Assembly: GCA_035570235.1 (NCBI GenBank)
Contig: DATMML010000105.1
Span: 1-33,300, forward strand
Source of the DNA: Vicinamibacteria bacterium
GTDB lineage: Bacteria > Acidobacteriota > Vicinamibacteria > Fen-336
DNA: 33,300 bases
Direction of reading: 5' to 3'
Position numbers and translations under genes: made by a program. A model generated the notes under the pieces. The model searched no databases. It was not told the DNA's origin and saw only the letters and a program-made list of their open reading frames with translations. Shown here piece by piece: positions 1 through 6,752 of the stretch (positions are counted from its first letter, which is position 1; each line of letters opens with the position of its first letter).

Positions 1-44
1 CGCAGGGGAGCTTCAACTCTACCGCACACCCGCGGCCTTTGGTC

Positions 45-545
45 TCAGCCTCCCAAAGGGAAGGCCCCCCGCGGCCGCCAGTCCCGCGGCGGGCCCTGAG
101 TGCGGAACACGTGCAGCCGGGAGGCTTCAAAGGCCAACTCCAGCGTTCCTCCGAGCTCCTGGAGGACAGCCGCTCGCTCGGGGGGCTCGAGCCGGCCGTA
201 GAGGAGGCTCAGGTGGGGCCGGAAGGGTGTGGAGGCGACGTTGGCGAAGGCCGCGCGGGCACCGACGTGCGCCGCCCGCAGCGCCTCCGTCGGCTCCGCC
301 CGCACGAACACGCAGCGGAAGTACTCGTCGCTGGTCTCTACGTCCACCAGGCGGATGGCGATCGGCCCCAGGCCACGGGCGAGTCCGGCGACGCGAGACA
401 GAGCGTCCTCCTCGGGCCCCGGGATGCCCCCGAGCAAGGTCAGGTGGGGGGGGAAGGAGGGCGTGCGGTGGCGGCGGGCCAGCCCCTCGATCAGCACGCG
501 CAAGCGGTCCCCGACCCCGCTTTCCGGCATCAGCCAGAGGGACAT
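45..545 (-). CDS. 2H phosphoesterase (cyclic phosphodiesterase / 2'-5' RNA ligase-like)
   Basis: The 166-residue protein carries two HxT/S motifs typical of 2H phosphoesterases: PHLTLLGG with H34 and T36, and PHLSLLYG with H111 and S113. The spacing of about 77 residues fits the bilobal fold in which each lobe gives one catalytic histidine. The N-terminal phrase SLWLMPE resembles plant and yeast cyclic nucleotide phosphodiesterases, so the likely substrate is a 2',3'-cyclic phosphate or ADP-ribose cyclic phosphate end. I chose the ATG at 545 because family homology starts there. An in-frame ATG at 578 would add 11 residues with no Shine-Dalgarno. The gene is divergent from the DUF72 gene and cytosolic (no signal peptide). 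The family is well supported; the substrate is not known. Confidence 0.78.
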   Translation of the reverse strand: MSLWLMPESGVGDRLRVLIEGLARRHRTPSFPPHLTLLGGIPGPEEDALSRVAGLARGLGPIAIRLVDVETSDEYFRCVFVRAEPTEALRAAHVGARAAFANVASTPFRPHLSLLYGRLEPPERAAVLQELGGTLELAFEASRLHVFRTQGPPRDWRPRGAFPLGG

Positions 546-606
546 CCCCACTGCGGTGTCGTCCGCGGCGCGACCCATGTTAGCGTTCTACCACGCGGGA
601 GGCCTC

Positions 607-1314
607 ATGCGCGTCCGAGTGGGCACGAGCGGCTACAGCTACAAGGAGTGGAAGGGGAGCTTCTACCCCGCGGAGCTCAAGGAGCCGGACATGCTCCGCT
701 TCTACTCGGAGCGGCTCTCCACCGTCGAGATCAACAACACCTTCTACCGGATGCCCACCCTCGCCCTCCTCAACCGATGGGCGGGGGAGGTTGGGGAGGG
801 TTTCACCTTCGTCCTCAAGGCCCCCCAGCGCATCACCCACCGGAAGCGCCTCCTGGACGCGGCCGAGGATGTCGGCTACTTCTTCGAGACCGCGGGCGCC
901 CTCGGCCCCAAGCTCGGCCCCGTCCTCTTCCAACTCCCCCCCTTCCTGAAGAAGGACCTCCCCCGGCTCGTCGACTTCCTGGCCCTCCTGCCCGCGGGGC
1001 GGCCGGTGGCCTTCGAGTTCCGCCACGCCTCCTGGTTCGAGGACGAGGTGTACGAGGCCCTCCGCGCGCGGGGGGCCGTTCTCTGTGCGGCGGACACCGA
1101 CGAGTCCGGGGAGGAAGGCATGCCGCTGGTCCCTACCGCGGCCTGGGGCTACCTCAGGCTGCGCCGTGCCGACTACGACGAGGCCGCCCTTCGGGCCTGG
1201 GCCGACCGCATCCGGTCCCAACCCTGGGAGCAAGCCTTCGTCTTCTTCAAGCACGAGGACGCGGGCAAGGGTCCGGCCCTGGCCCTCCAGCTTTTGGCGC
1301 GCCTCAGCCTTTGA
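607..1314 (+). CDS. DUF72 (YecE-like) family protein
   Basis: The 235-residue protein opens with VRVGTSGYSYKEWKGSFYP and continues with VEINNTFYRMP and FTFVLKAPQRITH, the hallmark segments of the DUF72/YecE TIM-barrel family. Near the end KHEDAGKGPALALQLL matches the usual C-terminal helix. The ATG at 607 is preceded by GGGAGG at 597-602 (4-nt spacing). The in-frame ATG at 577 lacks such a site and lies inside the divergent gene's upstream region. Its last 11 bases overlap the end of ligD tail to tail. The biochemical function of DUF72 is not established. Its place beside DNA end-joining genes is suggestive only. Confidence 0.9.
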   Translation: MRVRVGTSGYSYKEWKGSFYPAELKEPDMLRFYSERLSTVEINNTFYRMPTLALLNRWAGEVGEGFTFVLKAPQRITHRKRLLDAAEDVGYFFETAGALGPKLGPVLFQLPPFLKKDLPRLVDFLALLPAGRPVAFEFRHASWFEDEVYEALRARGAVLCAADTDESGEEGMPLVPTAAWGYLRLRRADYDEAALRAWADRIRSQPWEQAFVFFKHEDAGKGPALALQLLARLSL

Positions 1315-3379
1315 TCAGGCCGGTGAGCCGGGCCAGGGCCCGGCCGAGGTCGGGCTTCTCGCTCAGGAGTCCCCGCAGGGGGTCCTCCTTCAGCGCGCGT
1401 AGTCGCTCGGGCATGGTGCGGATAGTGAAGCGGGCGGGATCCAGGCCCGCCTTGACCTCGCTCCAGGCGAGGGGTGTGGAGACTTTGGCCCCCGGCACCG
1501 GACGCGCGCTGAAAGGGGCGGCCAGAAGTTTGCCGTGGCCGTTCTGGAGGAAGTCCACATAAACCCGCCCTCCCCGCGAGGCGGGCAGGCGGATGGTGGT
1601 GGCAATCTCGGGCCGGCGCTCCGCGACGACCCGCGCCATCAGCTCGCCCAAGGTCCTTCCCTGCTCGAACGTGCATTGCCCGCCCAGGGGGACGAGGACG
1701 TGGATGCCGGTGGAGCCGCTCGTCTTCACGAACGAGGGCGTCTCCATCTCCTCCGCGAGGTCGTGGATCGCCTGCGCCACCTGCACCACGTCCGCGAACG
1801 GCGCCTCCTTGGGGTCCAGATCCAGGATGCACCAGTCGGGATGGGTGATGTCCGCGATCCGGCTGGCCCAGATGTGGAGGGGGATCGTACCCAGATTGAT
1901 GATGTAGAGCAGGGTCTCCTCGTCGTCGGCGATGAAGTAGTCGATCTCGCGCTGGGCGTGCTCGCTCCAGATCCTTTCCAGCCGGACCCGGCCGGGAACG
2001 AAGTCGGGGGCGTCCTTCTGGAAGAAGTTCTTGCCCGTGATGCCGTCCGGATAGCGGGCGAGGACGAGGGGGCGGTCCTTCAGGTAGGGCAGAAGCCACG
2101 GCGAGACCGCCCGGTAGAACGCAATGAGGTCCCCCTTGGTGTAGCCCTCCTGCGGCCAGAAGATCTTGTCGAGGTTCGAGAAGGGGACCTTGCGCTCGGG
2201 GGCCGGCTCGTTCGAGACGATGGGGGGGGGCAACGGTTCGGACATCCCCCCCTGCCCCTCGCGCACGCATTCCTCGATGGGCTTGTCATCGCGGAAGCGC
2301 TGGAAAACGGGCTGCCGCAGCAGGCCCTCGCCCGTCCACTCCTTGTAGCGGACCTCGACCACGCGGCGCGGTTCCACCCAGACCGTCGCTTTGTCGGGGG
2401 GCAGGGGCCCCGTGCAGGGGGGGGTGAGGCGGCGGTCCTGCTCCAGCTCCGCGCGCAGTTTCTGGAGCTGGTCGTCGTTGAACCCGGTCCCCACCCGGCC
2501 CGCGTAAACGAGGTTGCCTCGCTCGTACGTGGCCAGGTGCAAGGCTCCGAATCCGACCCTCCCCCCCTGGGGGGCCGTGAAACCCACCACCACGAAATCG
2601 CCGGTGCGGTCCACCCTCACCTTCAGCCAGTCCGGGGAGCGGCCGGGCCGATAGGGGGAGTCGGCCTTCTTGGCCACCATCCCCTCCAGGCGCATGCGGC
2701 CCACCTCCTCGTAGAAGGCTTCCCCCTGCTCCTCGATGTAGTCGACGAAGCGGAGCGGACCCGCGCGCGGCAGGACCTGGCGCAGGAGCCCCTTGCGCTC
2801 GGAGAGGGGGAGGGGCCGGAGGTCGATATCCTCGAAGCCAAGCAGGTCGAAGGCGAAGTAGGTAGCGGGCAGGTCCACCGCCGCCCGCGTGATGTCCGCG
2901 CCCCGGGTGAGGAGGGCTCGTTTCTGGAGGCGCTGGAAGCTGGGCCGAGCCTCCTCGTCGAGGATGACGACCTCGCCGTCCAGGACCAGCCCCTCAAAAG
3001 GGAGGGCCGGCAGCGCCCGCGCCACCTCCGGGAAGATCGCGGTGGCATCGCTGCCCTTCCGGTAGACGAGGTGGGGCTTGCCGTCCTCCTTGCCAGCCAC
3101 GACCCGGAAGCCGTCGTACTTCAGCTCGAAGATCCAGCCGGGCGCGGAGAAGGGTCCCTCGCGCGTCTCCGCCAGCATCATCTTCACGTCTGTCGCCCGG
3201 ATGGGGCGCCGGAGAGCGCCCAGGCGGACGAGGCTGGAGCGCACCTCGGCCGCGGGCGCGACGGTTAGGGCGGCCGCGGCCGCCTCGTCCGCGAAGGGTT
3301 CCGGGGTGCGGTCGGCCGATCGCTGCGCGCGATACGCCCGTAGGGGCTCGTCTTTGGGCGGCCGCTTCCGGACCGGCAT
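1304..3379 (-). CDS. ligD: ATP-dependent DNA ligase LigD, ligase-polymerase form
   Basis: This 691-residue multifunctional ligase seals and fills DNA double-strand breaks together with Ku. The nucleotidyltransferase motif FELKYDGFR lies near residues 84-92, with K87 the expected adenylated lysine. It is followed by the EGMVAKKADSPYRPGRSPDWLKV segment and an OB-fold to about residue 370. The second half (about 390-690) is the primase-polymerase domain, with metal-binding ILDLDP (D520, D522) and KTSGSTGIHV. No 3'-phosphoesterase domain is visible at either end, so the order is LIG-POL, unlike the three-domain Pseudomonas or mycobacterial enzymes. Its ATG overlaps the stop of the upstream flavoprotein by one base (TGATG), which predicts translational coupling. 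Ku is encoded divergently about 1.3 kb away. Confidence 0.96.
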   Translation of the reverse strand: MPVRKRPPKDEPLRAYRAQRSADRTPEPFADEAAAAALTVAPAAEVRSSLVRLGALRRPIRATDVKMMLAETREGPFSAPGWIFELKYDGFRVVAGKEDGKPHLVYRKGSDATAIFPEVARALPALPFEGLVLDGEVVILDEEARPSFQRLQKRALLTRGADITRAAVDLPATYFAFDLLGFEDIDLRPLPLSERKGLLRQVLPRAGPLRFVDYIEEQGEAFYEEVGRMRLEGMVAKKADSPYRPGRSPDWLKVRVDRTGDFVVVGFTAPQGGRVGFGALHLATYERGNLVYAGRVGTGFNDDQLQKLRAELEQDRRLTPPCTGPLPPDKATVWVEPRRVVEVRYKEWTGEGLLRQPVFQRFRDDKPIEECVREGQGGMSEPLPPPIVSNEPAPERKVPFSNLDKIFWPQEGYTKGDLIAFYRAVSPWLLPYLKDRPLVLARYPDGITGKNFFQKDAPDFVPGRVRLERIWSEHAQREIDYFIADDEETLLYIINLGTIPLHIWASRIADITHPDWCILDLDPKEAPFADVVQVAQAIHDLAEEMETPSFVKTSGSTGIHVLVPLGGQCTFEQGRTLGELMARVVAERRPEIATTIRLPASRGGRVYVDFLQNGHGKLLAAPFSARPVPGAKVSTPLAWSEVKAGLDPARFTIRTMPERLRALKEDPLRGLLSEKPDLGRALARLTGLIKG

Positions 3380-4371
3380 CAGGCCCGGCCACGCCGGGCG
3401 GAGATCGCCTTGACGATCATCTCCCCATGGAAGCGTCCGTTCTCGATGAAGATGCGGCCCGTCTCCCGCCCCGAGACCACCGCCCCCGCGACGTAGAGGC
3501 CGGGAACGTTGCTCTCGAGGGTGGCCGGGTCGTGCTCGGGCTTGAGGGTGGCCTCATCGACGCGCACGCCCGCCCGACGGAAGAGCTCGACATCGGGGTG
3601 GTAGCCGGTGAGGAGGAAGACGCCCTCGGCCGAGAGCTCCTCCTTCCCGCCCGGGCCCTCCACGACAACGCGGTCGGGGCGGATCTCCAAGACCCGCGTC
3701 TCGAAACGGGCGGCCACCGCACCCTCCTTGATCCGGTTCTCTATATCGGGCTTGATCCAGTACTTGATCGACTCTCCGAGGCGGGGGTGCCGATGCACGA
3801 GGGTCACCCGGGCCCCGGCGCGGTGGAGCTCGAGGGCGGCGATGGCAGCGGAGTTCTTGCCCCCGACCACCACCACCGGCTTGCGGTAGAAGGCGTGCGG
3901 CTCCGCGTAGTAGTGGGAGACGTGGGGCAGGTCCTCGCCGGGGACATCGAGGGGGTTCGGGTGGTCGTAGTACCCGGTGGCGAGCACCACTTGGCGGGCC
4001 GTCCGCGAGCGCTCGGCTCCCGCCGCGGACCGGGTGAGGACGCGAAAGACACCGTCTCGCCGCTCGATCGCGCGCACCTCCTCTCCGAGGGCCAGGTTGA
4101 GGCGAAAGGTGTCGGTCACCCGCCGGTAGTAGCGGAGGGCCTCCCCCTGGGTCGGCTTCTCGTAGGGAGTGACGAAGGGGAGGCCGCCAATCTCGAGCAG
4201 CTCCGGGGTGGTGAAGAAGATCATGTGCCGGGGGAAATGGAAGATCGAGTTCACGAGCACGCCCTTCTCCACGACTTCGTAGTCGAGGCCGGCCTGAAGG
4301 GCAGCGATGGCGGTGGCCAGGCCCGCGGGCCCGGCCCCCACTACGAGCACTTCACGGGGCGCCTCCGCCAT
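3379..4371 (-). CDS. YpdA-like FAD/NAD(P)H-dependent oxidoreductase
   Basis: The 330-residue flavoprotein has an N-terminal FAD-binding Rossmann motif (VVGAGPAGLATAIAALQAG) and a second dinucleotide fold starting VVVGGKNSAAIAALELHRAGA. The C-terminus LYVAGAVVSGRETGRIFIENGRFHG and the segments VNSIFHFPRHMIFFTTPELLEIGGLPF are typical of the YpdA family, annotated as bacillithiol disulfide reductase in Firmicutes. The characterised S. aureus enzyme carries a functional cysteine in GGGPCG; here that position is alanine (residue 16), so the same chemistry should not be assumed. The ATG at 4371 fits family length; an ATG at 4380 is also in frame. A TAAGAT hexamer lies 7 nt upstream of 4371. The gene is co-oriented with ligD and overlaps it by one base. 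Confidence 0.87.
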   Translation of the reverse strand: MAEAPREVLVVGAGPAGLATAIAALQAGLDYEVVEKGVLVNSIFHFPRHMIFFTTPELLEIGGLPFVTPYEKPTQGEALRYYRRVTDTFRLNLALGEEVRAIERRDGVFRVLTRSAAGAERSRTARQVVLATGYYDHPNPLDVPGEDLPHVSHYYAEPHAFYRKPVVVVGGKNSAAIAALELHRAGARVTLVHRHPRLGESIKYWIKPDIENRIKEGAVAARFETRVLEIRPDRVVVEGPGGKEELSAEGVFLLTGYHPDVELFRRAGVRVDEATLKPEHDPATLESNVPGLYVAGAVVSGRETGRIFIENGRFHGEMIVKAISARRGRA

Positions 4372-4378
4372 GCCCCCC

Positions 4379-4384
4379 ATCTTA
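4379..4384 (-). promoter_or_regulatory. Candidate -10 element of ypdA-ligD, leaderless geometry
   Basis: On the minus strand TAAGAT is followed by seven bases (six G and one C) and then the ATG at 4371. This is the TANNNT-to-start spacing seen in leaderless promoters. No convincing -35 is visible; TTCGTC at 4403-4408 with an 18-nt spacer is the best weak candidate. If transcription starts at or next to 4371, the alternative ATG at 4380 would be excluded. The G run might instead be a poorly spaced ribosome site. Confidence 0.4.
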
Positions 4385-4464
4385 CGCGGCGAAGGCCGCG
4401 TCGACGAAGCGTGCCCGCACGCGCTGTTCCCCGGGCCGGCATCAAGGGAATCCTGAGCACCTAG

Positions 4465-4620
4465 GGCACCAAGCTGCTCGCCGCTTTCATCCTCATCGTC
4501 TCGGGGTCCGTGACGTGACCCTCCACATCGTCGCTCCCTACCTGGCGGCGCGCCTCGTCTCGCTCCGGGAACTTGAGAACCACTACCAATTGGTGCCCTG
4601 CGCGGGTTCGACACAAGGGA
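4465..4620 (+). pseudogene. Possible decayed membrane-protein N-terminus in the ypdA-ku gap
   Basis: The 306-bp gap between ypdA and ku has no intact gene. From 4465 one frame reads GTKLLAAFILIVSGSVT, like the first membrane helix of a sensor kinase, then hits TGA. The frame starting at 4515 continues with a plausible LHIVAPYLAARL and LRELENHYQ. The break coincides with a perfect 5-bp tandem repeat, GTGAC at 4510-4514 and 4515-4519, and removing one copy would join the two frames. An in-frame TAG at 4462-4464 sits just before. This could be a relic of a lost gene or chance; it is too short to be sure. The rest of the gap holds a GTCAAC/GTTGAC dyad and the ku promoter. Confidence 0.25.
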
Positions 4621-4634
4621 TTGGGTGCTTTCCT

Positions 4635-4680
4635 GTCAACAAGTCATTCAAAATCATAGAGTTGACGGTTCTGCTAAAAT
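4635..4680 (+). promoter_or_regulatory. ku promoter region: GTCAAC/GTTGAC dyad and -10 hexamer
   Basis: TAAAAT at 4675-4680 is followed by six bases and the ku ATG at 4687, so transcription would begin at or beside the start codon. No Shine-Dalgarno is present; the only G-run (4682-4685) is too close to the ATG. GTCAAC (4635-4640) and GTTGAC (4661-4666) form an inverted repeat with a 20-nt spacer just upstream, a possible operator. No good -35 lies 16-18 nt before the hexamer, which would be consistent with an activator-dependent or alternative-sigma promoter. Confidence 0.45.
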
Positions 4681-4686
4681 CGGGGC

Positions 4687-5589
4687 ATGTCAGCTCGCTC
4701 TATCGGCACCGGCACTATTTCCTTCGGCATGGTCTCGATCCCGATCCGACTCTATTCGGCGGGCGAGTCCTCCGCCGCCATCTCCTTCAACCTGCTTCAC
4801 GCCAAATGCAAATCCAGGCTGAAGCAGCAATACACCTGTCCCAAGGACAACGAGATCGTCCCCCGCGACCAGATGGTGAAAGGCTACGAGTTCTCGAAGG
4901 ACCAGTACGTGAGCTTCACGGAAGATGAGCTGAAGTCGATGGCCGAGGAGGCGCAAAAGGCCATCGAGATCACGGAGTTCGTCCCCGCCTCGCAGGTCGA
5001 CCCGATCTACTTCGACGGGGCCTATTACCTCGGGCCCGACAAGGGGGGGGAGAAGGCCTACAAGCTCCTATCCGAGGCCATGAAACAGACCGGCCGCTCC
5101 GCGCTCGCCAAGTGGGCGGCCCGCGGCAAGCAGTACCTGGTGCTTATCCGCCCCACGGCGAGCGGCCTCGTCATGCAGCAACTCCTCTATGCGGACGAGG
5201 TGCGCTCCTTCGCCGAGGTGCCGGTGGGCGAGGCCGAGGTCAAGGAGCCGGAGTTGAAGCTGGCCGTCCAGCTCGTGGAGCAGATCGCCTCCGACGAGTT
5301 CCATCCCGAGAACTACACGGACGAGGTGCGCAAGCGGTACCTAGAGGCCATCCAACGCAAGGTGGAGGGGCAGGAAGTCACGACCGCCCCGGAGGCGCCG
5401 CGCGCCCAGATCATCGACCTCATGGAGGCCTTGAAAGCCAGCTTGGCCAACAAGGCCGCGGCCGCCGCCGCCGCCTCTGAGTCGGAGGCGGCCACCGGCA
5501 CCGAGGGAGCCCGTCCCGCGAAGCGCTCGCTCAGGGCCCCCGAGGCCCGCCGCAGCTCGCGGGGGAGCGCCAAGCCCGGAAAGCGCTAG
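4687..5589 (+). CDS. ku: Ku-family DNA end-binding protein (NHEJ)
   Basis: The 300-residue protein starts with the canonical bacterial Ku opening MSARSIGTGTISFGMVSIPIRLY and keeps the family core (SFNLLHAKC, YTCPKDNEIV, VKGYEFSKDQYV, ALAKWAARGKQYLVLIRP) through about residue 235. Ku forms a homodimeric ring on double-strand ends and recruits LigD. The last 65 residues are a low-complexity extension: an alanine-rich stretch around 256-266, then a basic tail ending SSRGSAKPGKR. Basic extended C-termini in bacterial Ku are known to influence DNA binding and threading. The gene is monocistronic, divergent from ypdA-ligD, and convergent with the sigma-factor pair. Its promoter looks leaderless. 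Identification is secure. Confidence 0.97.
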   Translation: MSARSIGTGTISFGMVSIPIRLYSAGESSAAISFNLLHAKCKSRLKQQYTCPKDNEIVPRDQMVKGYEFSKDQYVSFTEDELKSMAEEAQKAIEITEFVPASQVDPIYFDGAYYLGPDKGGEKAYKLLSEAMKQTGRSALAKWAARGKQYLVLIRPTASGLVMQQLLYADEVRSFAEVPVGEAEVKEPELKLAVQLVEQIASDEFHPENYTDEVRKRYLEAIQRKVEGQEVTTAPEAPRAQIIDLMEALKASLANKAAAAAAASESEAATGTEGARPAKRSLRAPEARRSSRGSAKPGKR

Positions 5590-5720
5590 GCGGCCGTCGC
5601 TCTCCCCTCTCCATCAGGATGACCGCCCCGCGCTCGCGGGCGCGCATGGCCTCGCCGGTTGTGCCGCGTGGCGCGCTGGTCCCCGAGGCTAAGCGGGGCC
5701 ACGGCGCCCTTCTTCCGGCC

Positions 5721-6059
5721 TTAGTCCCCCGAGAAGGCCCGCGGCAGGCGGTAGAGCCCGAAGCTCAGAAGCGTGGCCATTGCGGCCTCCGCGAGCGTAG
5801 GCCCGGCGAGAGAGAGGGCCTGGAGGCTCGCGGGCAGGGCATTCCAGGGCACGACCGCGCGCGAGGAGAGGATAGCTCCCACGAAGGCCAAAGCCCCGGC
5901 CGCGGACAGGCCGGCGCCGAGCCGCCGCCAGGGGAACGGGAGGGGCGGCCCCTCGCGCTGCTCGCGCCGCAAGGCCTCCACTACCCCGGCGGCGAAACCC
6001 GACGAGGGCTCGATGGAGTCTAGCGCGGCCAGTAGGTGATCCAGATCTTCCAACCTCAC
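5721..6059 (-). CDS. Small membrane protein downstream of ECF sigma factor, putative anti-sigma
   Basis: This 112-residue protein starts at a GTG overlapping the sigma-factor stop by four bases (GTGA). The soluble N-terminus (VRLEDLDHLLAALDSIEPS, then GFAAGVVEALRREQ) resembles the opening of several anti-sigma proteins. Two hydrophobic segments follow, at about residues 49-64 and 80-103. There is no HxxxCxxC zinc motif, so it is not a ZAS-domain anti-sigma factor. The role is inferred from the coupling to the sigma gene and the helical N-terminus plus membrane anchor. It could also be an unrelated small membrane protein. It ends convergently with ku across 131 bp in which I see nothing definite. 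Confidence 0.6.
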   Translation of the reverse strand: MRLEDLDHLLAALDSIEPSSGFAAGVVEALRREQREGPPLPFPWRRLGAGLSAAGALAFVGAILSSRAVVPWNALPASLQALSLAGPTLAEAAMATLLSFGLYRLPRAFSGD

Positions 6060-6631
6060 TCCTCCGGCCCGGGCGTCCGCGCCGCCGCGGGCGCCAGAAG
6101 CGCGCAGCGGCTTTTCAGGAGTTCTCGCCCGCGATAAAGCCGGGCCTTCACCGTTCCTTCCGCCGCCCCTAGGATTCGGGCGGTCTCCGCTAAGTCCATC
6201 TCCTGGAAGTAGAACAGGATGATGACGTCTCGGTAGCGCCCGGGCAACGCGAGCACCGCCCGCCGCACGGCCTCGGCCCGCTCGGCATCCTCGAGCTGGC
6301 GGGCGGCGCCGGGGGCGAGAGCGAGCAGGCGGGCGGCGTCCAGGCTCAGGAGCGGGGCCCCCTGATTTCGCAGCCGCGAACGGTACGTGTTGAGGGCGAT
6401 CGCCGTGAGCCAGGTCCCGAAGGCGGCCTGGCCTCGGAAGCTGCGAAGCGATCGGAACGCCTTCACGAAGGCCTCCTGGGCCATGTCCTCCGACGTCGCC
6501 CGGTCTCGGCAAAAGCGCCAGGCCAGATTGACCAGGGGACGCTGCCAGCGCCGCACTATGCCCTCGAAGCCATCGGAGTCCCCGGCCAGCACCCGAGACA
6601 CGTCGGAGGCATCTTTGCTTCCCTCGCTCAT
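6056..6631 (-). CDS. ECF-type RNA polymerase sigma factor (RpoE-like)
   Basis: From the ATG at 6631 the protein is 191 residues, the normal ECF length. Region 2 is clear (DGFEGIVRRWQRPLVNLAWRFCRD, then DMAQEAFVKAFRSLRSFRG, with TWLTAIALNTYRSRLR) and region 4 carries the helix-turn-helix (RYRDVIILFYFQEMDLAETARILGAAEGTVKARLYRGRELLK). A longer in-frame start at 6718 would add 29 residues without family similarity and would place a strong imperfect hairpin (6671-6704) inside the coding region, so I prefer 6631. Its Shine-Dalgarno (GAGGG) is very close to the ATG, so the start is not certain. It is coupled to the downstream membrane protein and divergent from the DUF6249-like gene. Confidence 0.93.
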   Translation of the reverse strand: MSEGSKDASDVSRVLAGDSDGFEGIVRRWQRPLVNLAWRFCRDRATSEDMAQEAFVKAFRSLRSFRGQAAFGTWLTAIALNTYRSRLRNQGAPLLSLDAARLLALAPGAARQLEDAERAEAVRRAVLALPGRYRDVIILFYFQEMDLAETARILGAAEGTVKARLYRGRELLKSRCALLAPAAARTPGPEE

Positions 6632-6670
6632 GCCCTCTTTGCCGGCATTGGACGCGGGAAGATGCTTGGG

Positions 6671-6704
6671 GGTTGCATCTTTCGTTGGGTCAGAAAGTGC
6701 AACC
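6671..6704. promoter_or_regulatory. Imperfect inverted repeat between sigma-factor and DUF6249-like genes
   Basis: GGTTGCATCTTTC (6671-6683) pairs with GAAAGTGCAACC (6693-6704): seven base pairs, one bulged T, five more base pairs, and a 9-nt loop. It lies in the 118-bp space between the preferred sigma start (6631) and the divergent start at 6753. It may be an operator for both genes or an RNA hairpin in the sigma leader. There is no T-run for a terminator. Confidence 0.45.
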
Positions 6705-6752
6705 TCGGTTTCGGCCATAGCGTCTCATTTGCCGAACCGACGGAGGTCGATG

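Noticed and set aside
39-1562. 507-codon plus-strand open frame across the 2H and DUF72 genes
   Set aside because: It overlaps the 2H gene, DUF72 and the ligD end in other frames, has Pro/Arg/Gly-rich composition and no family similarity. It is a high-GC shadow frame.
1535-3268. 577-codon plus-strand frame antisense to ligD
   Set aside because: It is complementary to a clearly conserved ligase-polymerase and has no recognisable domain or ribosome site.
4585-4594. ACCAATTGGT palindrome in the ypdA-ku gap
   Set aside because: A single 10-bp palindrome whose flanks do not extend the symmetry; too little to call an operator.
4662-4680. TTGACG and TAAAAT as a -35/-10 pair for ku
   Set aside because: The hexamers are only 7 nt apart, far from the 16-18 nt needed. 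The TTGAC is better explained as half of an inverted repeat.
4515-4928. 137-codon plus-strand frame as an intact gene before ku
   Set aside because: Most of it overlaps ku in another frame. Only its first part may be a relic, reported as a low-confidence pseudogene.
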